A stretch of 64,000 bases of DNA from Gordonia shandongensis DSM 45094 (GTDB lineage Bacteria; Actinomycetota; Actinomycetes; Mycobacteriales; Mycobacteriaceae). Shown in pieces: positions 1 through 10,728 of the stretch. The position numbers and the translations under genes were made by a program. The notes beneath the pieces were generated by a model. It did not search any database, was not told the origin of the DNA, and saw only the letters and a program-made list of their open reading frames with translations. The stretch's first letter is position 1, and every line of letters begins with the position of its first letter. The stretch spans positions 45,323-109,322 of the forward strand of contig NZ_AUHE01000016.1 in assembly GCF_000423025.1 (NCBI RefSeq), written 5' to 3'.

Positions 1-748
1 CGGGATGGACGACGCCGACGAACGCGATGTCGTTGATCTCGTGGGGGAGGTCCTGCAGACCCGACACCGACGTCTTGTACTTGCGCGGCAGGTTGGCGTA
101 CTCGGGGTCGCCGATGTAGCGGCGGACGATCTCGTCGAGTGCGGGCGTCGCGTCGAGGACCTCGTCGACGGCCAGGCCGGCGAGCGGGGAGCCGAGCATG
201 CCGCGGGGGCAGTCGCCGCAGGCCGAGGTGGTCTGCATGCCGACGGCTTCGAGCCTGCGCCAGATCTCGGGCACGTTCTCGATGTCGATCCAGTGGTACT
301 GGAAGTTCTGACGGTTGGTGATGTCGAGGGTGTCGCGGGCGAAATCCTTGGAGATGCCGGCGATGGTCCGCAGCCGTTCGAGGTCGAGGACCTGACCGTC
401 GGCGCGCACGCGCATCATGAAGTACGGGGATTCCAGGAGGTCGCCGTTCTCGTCGCCGGTGTAGGTCCCGTCGTATCCCTCGGCGCGTTGCGTGTAGAGG
501 CCCATCCAGCGGAAACGGCCGCGGAGGTCGTTCTTGTCGATGGCGTCGTGACCGAGCTCGGCGTAGAGGTCGATGATCCGCTGACGGACGTTCAGCGGGT
601 GGTCGTCCTTCTTGAACTGCTCGACGGGGTTCTGCGGCTCGCGCAGTCCGAGCGCCCACTGGGCCTCGGTCTTGCGCTTCTTGGGACGCGCGCGCCGGGC
701 CGGTGCGGGCTCGCCGTCCGCGGTGGTCTGGGGTGGTGTGAGCGTCAT
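1..748 (-). CDS. sirA: Ferredoxin-dependent sulfite (nitrite) reductase, N-terminal part
   Basis: This is the N-terminal 249 codons of an assimilatory sulfite/nitrite reductase; the rest lies beyond the left edge. The family uses siroheme and a 4Fe-4S cluster to reduce sulfite to sulfide with electrons from ferredoxin, feeding cysteine synthesis. The visible part has a basic N-terminus, the half-domain segments RFRWMGLYTQR and RQNFQYHWI, and TTSACGDCPRG, typical of the siroheme-binding family. ATG at 748 is preceded by an AGGAG ribosome site. A 29-residue cysteine-containing leader peptide lies about 200 bp upstream. In mycobacteria the corresponding gene (nirA/sirA) lies near hemW, as here. 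Sulfite rather than nitrite as substrate is inferred from the actinobacterial family and the leader peptide. Confidence 0.92.
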   Translation of the reverse strand, partial: MTLTPPQTTADGEPAPARRARPKKRKTEAQWALGLREPQNPVEQFKKDDHPLNVRQRIIDLYAELGHDAIDKNDLRGRFRWMGLYTQRAEGYDGTYTGDENGDLLESPYFMMRVRADGQVLDLERLRTIAGISKDFARDTLDITNRQNFQYHWIDIENVPEIWRRLEAVGMQTTSACGDCPRGMLGSPLAGLAVDEVLDATPALDEIVRRYIGDPEYANLPRKYKTSVSGLQDLPHEINDIAFVGVVHP

Positions 749-950
749 TCGGAAACTCCTGTGGGCGCCGGCTGATCCGCGCGGCGCGACGATGGGGCTG
801 GATGCGGTGGGACGTGCACCGCTGCGGGCACTGCGGAGGGATTCCGCAGGGGGCCGGGTACTGCTGGGGATGTCGTCCTGGGGGGATGTCACCGAACGGT
901 GACGGACTTCGCGGCGTGCCCGGCCCGGTCGCTGGCGGGGCGCGCCTCGG
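749..950 (-). promoter_or_regulatory. Long untranslated leader of sirA
   Basis: These 202 bp separate the leader-peptide stop from the sirA start. I see no other gene here. The segment is GC-rich, with runs that could pair (for example around 915-945), and it ends in the AGGAG site of sirA. Because it follows a cysteine-codon leader peptide, it is the natural place for attenuation or translational control by cysteine supply. That role is inference; no clear terminator with a U tract is visible. Confidence 0.4.
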
Positions 951-1040
951 CTAGCGCCGACAGAAGGCGCTGCAGACGCGCTTGAGATCGATGTGTCGCC
1001 GTTGGGCGAGCCACACTCCTGAAGAAGTCACGTCACTCAT
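951..1040 (-). CDS. Short leader peptide with RRHIDLKRVCSAFC motif
   Basis: A 29-residue ORF, MSDVTSSGVW then LAQRRHIDLKRVC, ending SAFCRR. The RRHIDL-RVCSA-C pattern matches the short leader peptides annotated upstream of sulfur-assimilation genes in actinobacteria. Two cysteine codons lie near the end, five codons apart. It points toward sirA, whose start is about 200 bp downstream. Cysteine-responsive leader-peptide control is established for some mycobacterial sulfur genes; its operation here is inferred. ATG at 1040 has no convincing Shine-Dalgarno sequence, so translation may be leaderless or begin at an internal GTG (codon 4 or 9). Confidence 0.72.
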   Translation of the reverse strand: MSDVTSSGVWLAQRRHIDLKRVCSAFCRR

Positions 1041-1132
1041 AGTGGCATGCGAATGGCGAGCCGTCTACTTGGGGTTATTTTTCATCACTGTGAGAGTAAT
1101 ACCCTTGACAGGAAGTGCGGGATGATGGATGA

Positions 1133-2356
1133 GTGAGTGATCGACGGGCCCCCGAAGCCCTCAGCGCCGCCGCGCGGACAGCGGTGAAGACCGCCGGACC
1201 CGACCGGCCGCTGAGCCTGTACATCCATGTCCCGTTCTGCGCGACCCGGTGCGGGTACTGCGACTTCAACACCTATACGGCCGGTGAGCTCGGATCGTCG
1301 TCCTCACCGCAGTCGTGGCTGGAGGGGGTGCGCTCCGAACTCGACGCCGCGGCCGCCGCCCTGTCCGCGGGACGGAGCGTGTCGACGGTCTTCGTCGGCG
1401 GCGGGACGCCCTCGCTGCTCGGCGGCGACGGTCTCGGCGACGTCCTCGACGCCGTCCGGGCGTCCTTCACGCTGGCTCCCGACGCCGAGATCACCACCGA
1501 GTCGAATCCGGAGTCGACGTCGCCGGAGTTCTTCGAGACCATCGCGCGCCGCGGATTCACCCGCGTCTCGCTGGGCATGCAGTCGGCGGCGCCGCACGTG
1601 CTGGCGGTCCTCGAGCGCACGCACACGCCCGGGCGCGCGCTCGACGCCGCCCGCGAGGCCGCCGCGGCCGGCTTCGCGCACCTCAACCTCGACCTCATCT
1701 ACGGCACCCCGGGCGAGCGCGACGATGACCTGCGGGCATCCCTCGACGCGGTCCTGTCGGTGCCCGTGGATCACGTGTCGGCGTATGCGCTCATCGTCGA
1801 GGACGGGACCGCGTTCGCGCGCAAGGTGCGGCGCGGCGAGGTCCCCATGCCCGACGACGACGTGCTCGCGGCTCGCTACGAGCTCATCGACGAGCGCCTC
1901 GGCGCCGCTGGAATGACCTGGTACGAGGTGTCGAACTGGGCGACCGCGGGGGCCGACGGCCTCCCGGCGGCCGAGTCCGTGTGCCGCCACAACGAGGCGT
2001 ATTGGCGCAGTGACGACTGGTGGGGCATCGGTCCCGGCGCGCACTCGCACGTGGGCGGTGTGCGCTGGTGGAACCAGAAGCACCCGGCCACCTACTCCGC
2101 ATCGCTGGCCGACGGCGAACTCCCGATCGGCGGGGCCGAGATCCTCACCGAGGAGGATCGGCACACCGAGGCGGTGATGCTGCGGATGCGGATGCGGTCG
2201 GGTCTTCCGACGAGCGATCTGGGGGCCGCCGAACGCGACCGGGCCGACGCCGCGGTCACCGACGGACTCCTCATCCGGTCGGGCGACGGGTACGTGCTCA
2301 CCGACCGCGGGCGGCTGCTCGCGGACGGCGTCGTCCGCGACATCCTCGTCGACTGA
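1133..2356 (+). CDS. hemW: HemW, radical SAM heme chaperone (HemN-like)
   Basis: A 407-residue radical SAM protein of the HemW family, often misannotated as oxygen-independent coproporphyrinogen oxidase. HemW proteins bind heme and are thought to deliver it to target enzymes. The 4Fe-4S cysteines are in HVPFCATRCGYCDF (Cys36, 40, 43, CX3CX2C). The glycine-rich SAM segment FVGGGTPSLL and the C-terminal HemN-like segment around WWGIGPGAHSHV are present. True HemN carries an extra N-terminal region that is missing here, which favours HemW. The GTG start follows a GGAAG ribosome site. It is divergent from the sirA leader and convergent with the next gene. The neighbourhood matches mycobacteria. 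Confidence 0.9.
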   Translation: MSDRRAPEALSAAARTAVKTAGPDRPLSLYIHVPFCATRCGYCDFNTYTAGELGSSSSPQSWLEGVRSELDAAAAALSAGRSVSTVFVGGGTPSLLGGDGLGDVLDAVRASFTLAPDAEITTESNPESTSPEFFETIARRGFTRVSLGMQSAAPHVLAVLERTHTPGRALDAAREAAAAGFAHLNLDLIYGTPGERDDDLRASLDAVLSVPVDHVSAYALIVEDGTAFARKVRRGEVPMPDDDVLAARYELIDERLGAAGMTWYEVSNWATAGADGLPAAESVCRHNEAYWRSDDWWGIGPGAHSHVGGVRWWNQKHPATYSASLADGELPIGGAEILTEEDRHTEAVMLRMRMRSGLPTSDLGAAERDRADAAVTDGLLIRSGDGYVLTDRGRLLADGVVRDILVD

Positions 2357-2375
2357 GCCGTGCGCCCCGCGAACG

Positions 2376-2825
2376 TCAGTCGGGCAGCCGGTGGGCGCCG
2401 CCGGAACGGCGGCGCGGATGCACGACCGGCGGGGTCGGCGACGTCGTCTCGGTGCGGCCGGGCGCGGGGGCGGTGGGCCCCACCGGCTCGGCCGCGGGCC
2501 GCGGCGCGGGCGAGAAGCCCGCGGCGATCCGCGCATCGAGGTCGAGCAGCCGCGCGTGGATGATCGTCCGATTCCGCAGCGCGGAGCGGACCGCGCGGTG
2601 CAGACCGTCCTCCAGATAGAGGTCGCCCTCGTAGGCGATCACATGCGCGAACAGGTCGCCGTAGAACGTCGAGTCCTCCGAGAGGAGCTTGTCGAGGGCC
2701 AGCACCGTCGTGACCGTGATCAGTTCGTCGAGTCGGATCTGCCGGGGCGGGATCTGCGCCCACTCACGCGGAGTGAGACCATGGTCGGGATAGGGCTTCC
2801 CGTCCATTACCCCCTTGAAGATCAT
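2376..2825 (-). CDS. Conserved protein of the Rv2375 family
   Basis: The likely product is 149 residues, starting [17 protein letters not shown]. An upstream extension exists in frame but would run into the hrcA start region. The conserved part (residues 1-95) contains [31 protein letters not shown] and [15 protein letters not shown], with the look of a ParB/Srx-like fold. The C-terminal 50 residues are Pro/Ala/Thr-rich and low-complexity. A homologue lies beside hrcA in Mycobacterium tuberculosis (Rv2375), which supports the call. No biochemical function is known to me. It is divergent from hrcA and convergent with hemW. Confidence 0.75.
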   Translation of the reverse strand: MIFKGVMDGKPYPDHGLTPREWAQIPPRQIRLDELITVTTVLALDKLLSEDSTFYGDLFAHVIAYEGDLYLEDGLHRAVRSALRNRTIIHARLLDLDARIAAGFSPAPRPAAEPVGPTAPAPGRTETTSPTPPVVHPRRRSGGAHRLPD

Positions 2826-2904
2826 CGTCGCTCTGGTCTTTCCGCCGTTTCGTAGACTGGTCTCATCCACAGTATTAGACGGGACGGCGAACGGAGGTGC
2901 CGGA

Positions 2905-3942
2905 ATGGCGGCGTCGACAGATGATCGACGGTTCGAGATCCTGCGCGCCATCGTCACCGACTACGTCGACACCCAGGAGCCGATCGGTTCCAAAGCGCTC
3001 GTCGAACGTCATGCGCTGGGTGTTTCGAGTGCCACGGTGCGCAACGACATGGCGGTGCTGGAGGCCGAGGGCTACATCGCCCAACCCCACACGAGTTCCG
3101 GGCGGGTGCCCACCGACAAGGGCTACCGGATGTTCGTCGACCGCATCAGCGAGATCAAACCGCTCTCGAGCGCCGAACGCCGGGCCATCCTGTCGGTGCT
3201 CGACCGCGGCGTCGACCTCGACGACGTGCTGCGCCGCTCGGTGAAGCTCCTCGCCCAGCTCACCCGGCAGGTCGCGATCATCCAGTACCCGGTGCTCTCG
3301 ACGGCGCGGGTCCGCCACCTCGAGGTCGTGCAGCTCTCCCCGCAGCGGCTGCTGCTGGTCGTCATCACCGACACCGGCCGCGTCGAACAGCGGATGGTGA
3401 CGCTGGCGGAGGGGATCGACGAGGAGAACCTGGTCCGTGTCCGGACGATGTTCTCCACGGCGCTCGACGGTCAGCGACTCGAGGACGCGTCGGTCGCGGT
3501 CGCCGAACTGGCCACCCACGCCCCCGACGACCTGCGCGAGGCCGTCGTCACCGTCGCGACGGTGCTCGTCGAGACCCTCGTCGAGGACGGCGACGACCGG
3601 CTCGTGCTGGGCGGGACGTCGAACCTCGCGCGGTCGGCCGCCGACTTCGCGCCGGGCCTCGGCGGGATGGACACGGTCCTCGAAGCCCTCGAAGAGCAGG
3701 TGGTGGTCCTCCGGCTCCTGGCCCACACGCAGCGGACGGGCCAGGTGACCGTCCAGATCGGTGAGGAGACGAACACCGAGAACCTGCGGAGCACCTCGGT
3801 GGTGTCGACCGGGTACGGTGCTTCGGGCACCGTCTTCGGCAGCGTCGGGGTGGTCGGCCCCACCCGGATGGACTATCCGGGAACAATCGCGTCGGTGGCG
3901 GCCGTTGCGAGATATGTCGGCGAAGTGCTCGCCGACCGATAG
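2905..3942 (+). CDS. hrcA: Heat-inducible transcription repressor HrcA
   Basis: A 345-residue HrcA, the repressor that classically binds CIRCE elements before groE and dnaK operons. The N-terminal winged helix covers about residues 5-75 ([20 protein letters not shown], then [17 protein letters not shown]), followed by the GAF-like HrcA core. I start it at ATG 2905 because GGAGG lies 9 bp upstream; the frame stays open upstream but has no ribosome site. dnaJ follows 29 bp downstream, the usual hrcA-dnaJ2 pair of actinobacteria. No CIRCE inverted repeat is evident upstream of hrcA itself. Confidence 0.95.
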   Translation: MAASTDDRRFEILRAIVTDYVDTQEPIGSKALVERHALGVSSATVRNDMAVLEAEGYIAQPHTSSGRVPTDKGYRMFVDRISEIKPLSSAERRAILSVLDRGVDLDDVLRRSVKLLAQLTRQVAIIQYPVLSTARVRHLEVVQLSPQRLLLVVITDTGRVEQRMVTLAEGIDEENLVRVRTMFSTALDGQRLEDASVAVAELATHAPDDLREAVVTVATVLVETLVEDGDDRLVLGGTSNLARSAADFAPGLGGMDTVLEALEEQVVVLRLLAHTQRTGQVTVQIGEETNTENLRSTSVVSTGYGASGTVFGSVGVVGPTRMDYPGTIASVAAVARYVGEVLADR

Positions 3943-3971
3943 AAGTCGTCAAGTGGAGGACCATTCTCACC

Positions 3972-5126
3972 GTGGCTCGTGATTACTACGGAATCCTGGG
4001 CGTAGCCGCAGGCGCGTCGGACCAGGAGATCAAGCGTGCCTACCGCAAGAAGGCCCGCGAACTGCATCCCGACGTCAATCCGGACGCCGAGGACGAGTTC
4101 AAGGAGGTCACGACGGCGTACGAGGTGCTGACCGACCCCGAGAAGCGGCGCATCGTCGACGCCGGCGGCGACCCGCTGGCCGGACCGGGCGGCGGAGGTT
4201 TCGGCGGCGACCCTTTCGGCGCAGGCGGCCTCGGCGACATCTTCCAGACGTTCTTCGGCGGCGGTGGCGGAGGTTTCGGCGGCGGTCGCGGCCCCCGCGG
4301 GCGCGTCCGCCCCGGTGAACCCGCCCTCGTGGGCGTCACCCTCGACCTCGAGGAGATCGCCGCCGGTGCCCGCAAGGAGATCACGGTCGACACCGCCGTC
4401 CTCTGCGACACGTGCACCGGCTCCGGCACCCGCGACAACTCGAAGCCCGTCACCTGCGCCACCTGCCACGGTGCCGGCGAGATCCAGGCCGTGCAGCGAT
4501 CCTTCCTCGGTCAGGTGATGACCGTCCGCGAATGCCCGGAGTGCCGCGGCGTCGGCGAGACGATCCCCGACCCCTGCCTCAAATGCGGGGGCGACGGCCG
4601 CGTTCGCTCGCGTCGCAGCATGACCGTCAAGATCCCGGCGGGCGTGCAGGACGGCATGCGCGTGCGGCTGTCCGGTCAGGGCGAGGTCGGTCCCGGCGGC
4701 GGCCCCGCCGGCGACCTCTACGTCGAGGTCTCCGAAGCCGCCGACGACGTCTTCGTCCGTGACCGCGACGACCTGCACTGCACCGTCCGCGTTCCGATGG
4801 TCGACGCCGCGCTGGGCACCGAGATCACCGTCGACACGGTGCTCGGCGGCACGGCGACCGTCGCCGTGGAACCCGGCACGCAGCCGGGAACCGTGGTGCG
4901 GGTGCGCGGTCAGGGCCTCCCGCACCTGAACTCCGGCATCCGCGGCGACCTCCACGCCCACCTGGAGGTGGTGGTCCCGAAGAAGGTCGACCAGCGGCAG
5001 ACCGAACTGCTCGAATCGCTGCGCGACGCCGGCGAGGACACGGTCGAACTCGTCACCGCGTCGTCGACGGCGGCCGCCGGCGGCGGACTGTTCTCCAAAC
5101 TGCGCAACGCCTTCGCCGGCCGATGA
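3972..5126 (+). CDS. dnaJ2: Chaperone DnaJ (type I, second copy type)
   Basis: A 384-residue type I DnaJ that stimulates DnaK ATPase activity and hands over unfolded proteins. The J domain (residues 1-65) has the HPD triad in [12 protein letters not shown] Gly/Phe-rich linker follows (about 75-110), then four CXXCXGXG zinc motifs ([32 protein letters not shown]), then the C-terminal substrate-binding domains. The start is GTG at 3972, 29 bp after hrcA, and the stop overlaps the rsmE start by 4 bp. Placement after hrcA marks it as the dnaJ2 paralogue rather than the copy beside dnaK. Confidence 0.95.
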   Translation: MARDYYGILGVAAGASDQEIKRAYRKKARELHPDVNPDAEDEFKEVTTAYEVLTDPEKRRIVDAGGDPLAGPGGGGFGGDPFGAGGLGDIFQTFFGGGGGGFGGGRGPRGRVRPGEPALVGVTLDLEEIAAGARKEITVDTAVLCDTCTGSGTRDNSKPVTCATCHGAGEIQAVQRSFLGQVMTVRECPECRGVGETIPDPCLKCGGDGRVRSRRSMTVKIPAGVQDGMRVRLSGQGEVGPGGGPAGDLYVEVSEAADDVFVRDRDDLHCTVRVPMVDAALGTEITVDTVLGGTATVAVEPGTQPGTVVRVRGQGLPHLNSGIRGDLHAHLEVVVPKKVDQRQTELLESLRDAGEDTVELVTASSTAAAGGGLFSKLRNAFAGR

Positions 5127-5881
5127 CACCGCCGCTCTTCTGGGTCGACGACGTCCCGCGCGCAGGCGCGGAGACGACGGTGTCGGGCCGGGAGGGCAGG
5201 CACGCGGTGACCGTGGTGCGGCTCACCGCTGGTGAGTCGGTGCTCCTCGGCGACGGCCGCGGCACCGTCGCCGACTGCGAGGTCGTCGCCGTCCACGGCA
5301 AAGACCGGCTGACCGTCCGTGCGGGGCGCGTCGAGTTCCGCGCCCGCCGGGCGCCGCGCGTGACGGTGGTGCAGGCGCTGCCGAAGGCCGAACGCGCGGA
5401 ACTGGCCGTCGATCTGATGACCGAGGCCGGTGTGGACGCGATCGTGCCGTGGCAGGCGTCGCGGAGCGTCGCACGGTGGGCCGGGCCGAAAGCGGTCAAG
5501 GGCGTCGAGAAGTGGCGGACCGCGGCGGCCACGGCGGCCAAGCAGGCTCGTCGCTCGTGGATTCCGGAGGTCGCCGACCTCGCCGGAACCACCGACGTCC
5601 GCGACCTGTGCGCCCGCGTGGCCGCCGAGGGCGGGGTGGTTGCGCTGCTCCACGAGGACGGGGGCCGCGAGTTCGGCGGCCTCGACTTCGGTGCGGCACG
5701 CGAGGTGGTGCTCGTCGTGGGGCCCGAGGGCGGTCTGTCCGACGACGAGATCGCCGACCTCACCGCACTGGGCGGTCAGGCCGTGCTCCTCGGGCCGGAG
5801 GTGCTGCGCACAGCGGTGGCCGGGGCCGTCGCGCTCGGTGCCCTCGGCGTCCTCACGGATCGCTGGGCGCGGCCGCAGTGA
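5123..5881 (+). CDS. rsmE: 16S rRNA (uracil-1498-N3)-methyltransferase
   Basis: A 252-residue SPOUT-class methyltransferase. RsmE uses SAM to methylate N3 of U1498 in helix 44 of 16S rRNA in the 30S subunit. Family signatures are the N-terminal PUA-like domain ([19 protein letters not shown]), the [19 protein letters not shown] segment, and the knot region [13 protein letters not shown] with [12 protein letters not shown] near the C-terminus. ATG overlaps the dnaJ2 stop by 4 bp (ATGA) and the stop overlaps the next gene by 4 bp, so the three are probably translationally coupled. Confidence 0.95.
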   Translation: MTPPLFWVDDVPRAGAETTVSGREGRHAVTVVRLTAGESVLLGDGRGTVADCEVVAVHGKDRLTVRAGRVEFRARRAPRVTVVQALPKAERAELAVDLMTEAGVDAIVPWQASRSVARWAGPKAVKGVEKWRTAAATAAKQARRSWIPEVADLAGTTDVRDLCARVAAEGGVVALLHEDGGREFGGLDFGAAREVVLVVGPEGGLSDDEIADLTALGGQAVLLGPEVLRTAVAGAVALGALGVLTDRWARPQ

Positions 5882-6726
5882 CGGCCGGAGCGCGAGTGCG
5901 GCGCACCCGCCTGGTCTACGGGCCGACCGACGATGCGACCGGCGGGGCCGCGATCGGCGGGAACGGGTCCGGCGGGAACGGGTCCTGTGGGAGGGTGCCC
6001 GGCGACAGTCGGTTCGGACACCTGTATCTCCCCGAGCAGACCGCCGCCGCGCGGGCCCCGCTGGTGGTCCTGGTGCACGGCGGCTACTGGTCCACCGATT
6101 ACTCGCTGGTCGTCTACACCGCGATCGCGCGCGATCTGGCGGCCCGCGGCGCCGTCGTCTGGAACGTCGAGTACCGCCGGGTCGGGGAGACCGGCGGCGG
6201 ATGGCCGACGACCGGCCGCGACGTCGTCGCCGCGCTCCGCGCACTCGACGGCCCGGTCGCCGACGAGCTCGCCCTGCGCGACGTCACGGTCGACAGGACG
6301 CGCGTCTCGGTGATCGGTCACTCGGCCGGCGGCCAGCTGGCGGTGTGGGCGGCGGCGCAGCTCGGGGCCCGGACCCGCGGATGCGTCATCGACACCGTGG
6401 TGGCGCAGTCGGCGGTCCTCGACTTCACCGTCGGCGGCGACCGGCCGTCGGTGGTCGCCCTCATGGGTGCGCCGTCGGCGGCGATGCCCGCGCGTTACGA
6501 ACAGGCCTCCCCGGCGCACCAGGAGCCGTTCGACGCGCTGGTGGCGGCGATCCACACGGTCGACGACGAGTCGGTGCCCGTCGAGATGAGTCGGCGGTAC
6601 GTGCGCGACGCCGCGCGGCGCGGCCAGCGCGCAGCGCTCTACGAGGTTCCCGGCGAGGGACACAGCGCCTTCGTCGACCCGCGCAGCGCCGCCCACCGGC
6701 AGACGCTCCGCGTCCTGGGCCTGTGA
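5878..6726 (+). CDS. Alpha/beta hydrolase (esterase/lipase type)
   Basis: A 282-residue alpha/beta hydrolase. The oxyanion-hole motif HGGYWS and nucleophile elbow GHSAGG (about residues 145-150) are clear, and a C-terminal histidine lies in EGHSAF; an acid such as the Asp in HTVDDES may complete the triad. The HGG plus GHSAGG pairing suggests the hormone-sensitive-lipase or kynurenine-formamidase-like branch. I place the start at GTG 5878, overlapping the rsmE stop by 4 bp; the frame is open far upstream but only as a shadow of rsmE. The substrate is unknown. The insertion rich in GGNGSGGNGS near residue 25 is low-complexity. Confidence 0.8.
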   Translation: MTAGARVRRTRLVYGPTDDATGGAAIGGNGSGGNGSCGRVPGDSRFGHLYLPEQTAAARAPLVVLVHGGYWSTDYSLVVYTAIARDLAARGAVVWNVEYRRVGETGGGWPTTGRDVVAALRALDGPVADELALRDVTVDRTRVSVIGHSAGGQLAVWAAAQLGARTRGCVIDTVVAQSAVLDFTVGGDRPSVVALMGAPSAAMPARYEQASPAHQEPFDALVAAIHTVDDESVPVEMSRRYVRDAARRGQRAALYEVPGEGHSAFVDPRSAAHRQTLRVLGL

Positions 6727-6852
6727 CGTCGACGGTCAGAGGCGTGCGCGGATGGACATACGCGATGGCCCCGCTCCGGCGGCGACGATAGGATGAGACG
6801 AATTCACACCCCGGCATCCCGACCCCGAACCCGAATCTTGGAGACGAACTCA

Positions 6853-7895
<1,043 letters not shown>

Positions 7896-7899
<4 letters not shown>

Positions 7900-8438
7900 G
7901 CGTCGAACTGTTCAACGAGTCGGGTGTCGAGGTTCCCGAATGGCTGATCATCGAGGTCGCCCGCTTCGCGATCCGGCGCATGGAGGTGCATCCGGGCGCC
8001 GAGCTGTCGGTCCAGCTCGTCGACACCGAGACGATGGCCGAACTGCATGTTCAGTGGATGGATCTGCCGGGGCCGACCGACGTGATGAGCTTCCCGATGG
8101 ATGAGCTGACCCCCGGCGGACGGCCCGACGCCGACGAGCCCGGACCGTCGATGCTCGGCGACATCGTCCTGTGCCCCGAGTTCGCCGCCGAGCAGGCGCG
8201 GTCCCAACGGCACAGTTTCGAGCACGAGCTGGCCGTCCTCACGGTGCACGGGGTGCTGCACCTGCTGGGCTTCGACCACGCGGAACCCGACCAGGAACGC
8301 GAGATGTTCGGTCTGCAGGGACGGATCCTCACCGACTGGTACTCGGCGCGCAAGGATCGGGCCGACTACCTCGCGCAGGCGAAGCGCGACGCCCGCCTGT
8401 TCGACGACATCGGTTTCTCCGGCCGCGAAGGACGCTGA
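7896..8438 (+). CDS. ybeY: Endoribonuclease YbeY
   Basis: A 180-residue YbeY, a single-strand endoribonuclease needed for 16S rRNA 3'-end maturation and ribosome quality control. The zinc motif [11 protein letters not shown] is intact, and the conserved [12 protein letters not shown] precedes it. ATG overlaps the phoH stop by 4 bp. The next gene begins immediately after the stop, so phoH, ybeY and the CBS protein form one operon. Confidence 0.95.
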
Positions 8439-9770
8439 TTGCTCGGCGACATGATCTTCCTCGTCGCCGCGGCGCTCCTGACGGTCCTCGCCGGAGTGTT
8501 CGCGGCCACCGACACCGCGCTCGCGACGGTCTCCGTCGCCCGCGCCGACGACCTGTTGGCGCAGGGCCGGGCCGGCGCCCGGCGGCTGCGCGTCGCCATC
8601 GACCAGCGCGGCACCTACGTCGGTCTGGCCGTCCTGCTGCGCGTCGCCTGTGAGGTGTCGGCGACCGCGCTCGTCGCGGTGGTCGCCGTCGACGGTCTCG
8701 GGGTGCCGTGGGGGATCACCGTCGCCGTGCTGGCGATGACGGTGATCTCGTACATCGCGGTCGGTGTGGGGCCGCGCACGCTGGGCCGACAGAACGCGTA
8801 CTCGATCTCGCTGATCGCGGCGCCCGTCCTGGCCGCCATCGGCGTGCTGCTGCGCCCGGTCACCCGCCTGCTCATCCTCATCGGTAACGCCCTCACCCCG
8901 GGCGGCGGGTACCGCAACGGGCCGTTCGCCACCGAGATGGAGGTCCGCGAGGTCGTCGACATGGCGCAGGAGCACGGTGTGGTGGACGCCGACGAGCGGC
9001 GGATGATCCAGTCGGTCTTCGAGTTCGGCGACACCGATGCGCGCACCGTGATGGTGCCGCGCCCGGAGATGATCTGGATCGAGCACGACAAGACGGCGGC
9101 GCAGGCGATGAGTCTCGCGGTCCGGTCGGGGCATTCGCGGATCCCGGTGATCGGCGAGAACTCCGACGACGTGCAGGGCGTCGTCTACCTCAAGGACCTC
9201 GTGGAGCGACTGCTGCCGCAGCTGAGCAGCGCGGCGCGCGGCGTCGGCGTCGAGCAGGTGATGCGCGAGCCGGTGTTCGTCCCGGACTCCAAACCGCTCG
9301 ACGACGTCCTGGCCGACATGCAGGCCGGACGCAACCACATGGCGCTGCTGGTCGACGAATACGGCGGCATCGCCGGACTCGTCACCATCGAGGACGTTCT
9401 CGAGGAGATCGTCGGGGAGATCTCCGACGAGTACGACGTCGACGAGATCGCCCCCGTCGACGAACTGGAGCCGGGGCACTTCCGGGTGTCGTCCCGGCTT
9501 CCGGTGGAGGACCTCGAGGAGTTGTTCTCCGTCGACATCGGTCCGTACCTGGAGGGTGCCGACGACGTCGACACGGTGGGCGGACTGCTCGCACTGCGAC
9601 TCGGTCGGGTGCCGCTGCCGGGCGCGAAGGTGAAGGTGGCCGGGCTCAGCATGATCGCCGAGGGCGGACCCAACCGGTTGGGGCGGCAACGCATCACCTC
9701 CGTCGTCGTCCGACGGTCGGCGGAGCCCGCCGACCCCGACGACCCGGACGACGTTTCGAAGGAGAACTGA
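8439..9770 (+). CDS. CNNM/HlyC-CorC family membrane protein with CBS domains
   Basis: A 443-residue protein. The N-terminal CNNM-type membrane domain (about residues 1-165) has three or four hydrophobic helices. Two CBS domains follow (about 195-320; [11 protein letters not shown] and [22 protein letters not shown]), then a CorC/HlyC domain (about 335-415). The family is linked to magnesium or cobalt export or homeostasis; hemolysin is a historical name. The start may be TTG 8439, with GAAGGA 6 bp upstream, or ATG 8451 without a good ribosome site. It lies between ybeY and era. Confidence 0.88.
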   Translation: MLGDMIFLVAAALLTVLAGVFAATDTALATVSVARADDLLAQGRAGARRLRVAIDQRGTYVGLAVLLRVACEVSATALVAVVAVDGLGVPWGITVAVLAMTVISYIAVGVGPRTLGRQNAYSISLIAAPVLAAIGVLLRPVTRLLILIGNALTPGGGYRNGPFATEMEVREVVDMAQEHGVVDADERRMIQSVFEFGDTDARTVMVPRPEMIWIEHDKTAAQAMSLAVRSGHSRIPVIGENSDDVQGVVYLKDLVERLLPQLSSAARGVGVEQVMREPVFVPDSKPLDDVLADMQAGRNHMALLVDEYGGIAGLVTIEDVLEEIVGEISDEYDVDEIAPVDELEPGHFRVSSRLPVEDLEELFSVDIGPYLEGADDVDTVGGLLALRLGRVPLPGAKVKVAGLSMIAEGGPNRLGRQRITSVVVRRSAEPADPDDPDDVSKEN

Positions 9771-9773
9771 CCT

Positions 9774-10670
9774 GTGACCGAATTCCGTTCCGGCTTCGTG
9801 TGTTTCGTCGGCCGACCCAATACCGGCAAGTCGACCCTCACCAATGCGCTGGTGGGCGACAAGATCGCGATCACGTCGAACCGGCCGCAGACCACGCGGC
9901 ACACCATCCGCGGCATCGTGAACCGGCCGGACGCCCAGCTGATCCTCGTCGACACGCCCGGCCTGCATCGGCCGCGGACTCTCCTCGGTCAGCGGCTCAA
10001 CGATCTGGTCCGCGAAACCTATTCCGAGGTCGACGTCATCGGTGTGTGCATTCCCGCCGACGAGGCGATCGGTCCCGGCGACCGGCGGATCATCGAGGAG
10101 ATCATGGCGACCCCGCGGCGGACTCGCAAGGTCGGCATCGTCACCAAGATCGACCGCGTCGGCCCGGAGAAGGTCGCCGAGCAGCTCATCGAACTGTCGT
10201 CGGCGATGGGGCCGGACGCCGAGGTGGTGCCGTGTTCGGCGAAGTCGGGCAGGCAGCTCGACATCCTCGCCGACGTCCTGGTGTCCCTCTGCGAGGAGGG
10301 GCCGGCGTTCTATCCGGACGGTGAGCTCACCGACGAGCCCGAGCAGGTTCTCATGGCCGAGTTCATCCGCGAGGCCGCGCTGGAGGGGGTGCGCGAGGAG
10401 TTGCCGCATTCGCTGGCCGTCGTCATCGAGGAGGTGATCCCGCGCGAGGACTCCGAGCTGCTCGATGTGCACGCGCTGCTGTACGTGGAGCGTGAGTCGC
10501 AGAAGGGCATCATCATCGGGCACCGCGGTTCGCGGCTCAAGCAGGTCGGGACCGTCGCCCGCGCGCAGATCGAGAAGCTGTTGGGGACCAGGGTGTATCT
10601 GGATCTGCACGTGAAGGTCGCCAAGGACTGGCAGCGCGATCCGAAGCAGCTCGGGCGCCTCGGGTTCTAG
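9774..10670 (+). CDS. era: GTPase Era
   Basis: A 298-residue Era GTPase. Era binds the 3' end of 16S rRNA and assists 30S assembly. G1 is GRPNTGKST, G3 is DTPGL, and TKID serves as the G4 (NKxD-like) motif. The KH domain is at the C-terminus (ESQKGIIIGHRGSRLKQVG). GTG starts 3 bp after the preceding gene. Length matches the family. Confidence 0.96.
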   Translation: MTEFRSGFVCFVGRPNTGKSTLTNALVGDKIAITSNRPQTTRHTIRGIVNRPDAQLILVDTPGLHRPRTLLGQRLNDLVRETYSEVDVIGVCIPADEAIGPGDRRIIEEIMATPRRTRKVGIVTKIDRVGPEKVAEQLIELSSAMGPDAEVVPCSAKSGRQLDILADVLVSLCEEGPAFYPDGELTDEPEQVLMAEFIREAALEGVREELPHSLAVVIEEVIPREDSELLDVHALLYVERESQKGIIIGHRGSRLKQVGTVARAQIEKLLGTRVYLDLHVKVAKDWQRDPKQLGRLGF

Positions 10671-10728
10671 ACCGGTCGGGCGCCGCGTCGATACCCGCAT
10701 TGTCGGGGCGCGGTGAGACAATGACGCG

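Noticed and set aside
5..775. Plus-strand frame at the left edge
   Set aside because: The minus strand encodes a clear sulfite reductase; the plus frame is its shadow.
2826..2904. A CIRCE element before hrcA
   Set aside because: No TTAGCACTC-N9-GAGTGCTAA-like inverted repeat is present in the gap.
6789..6794. TAGGAT as the phoH promoter
   Set aside because: The -10 box is good but no acceptable -35 is visible and the GTG start has its own ribosome site, so the promoter is not assigned.
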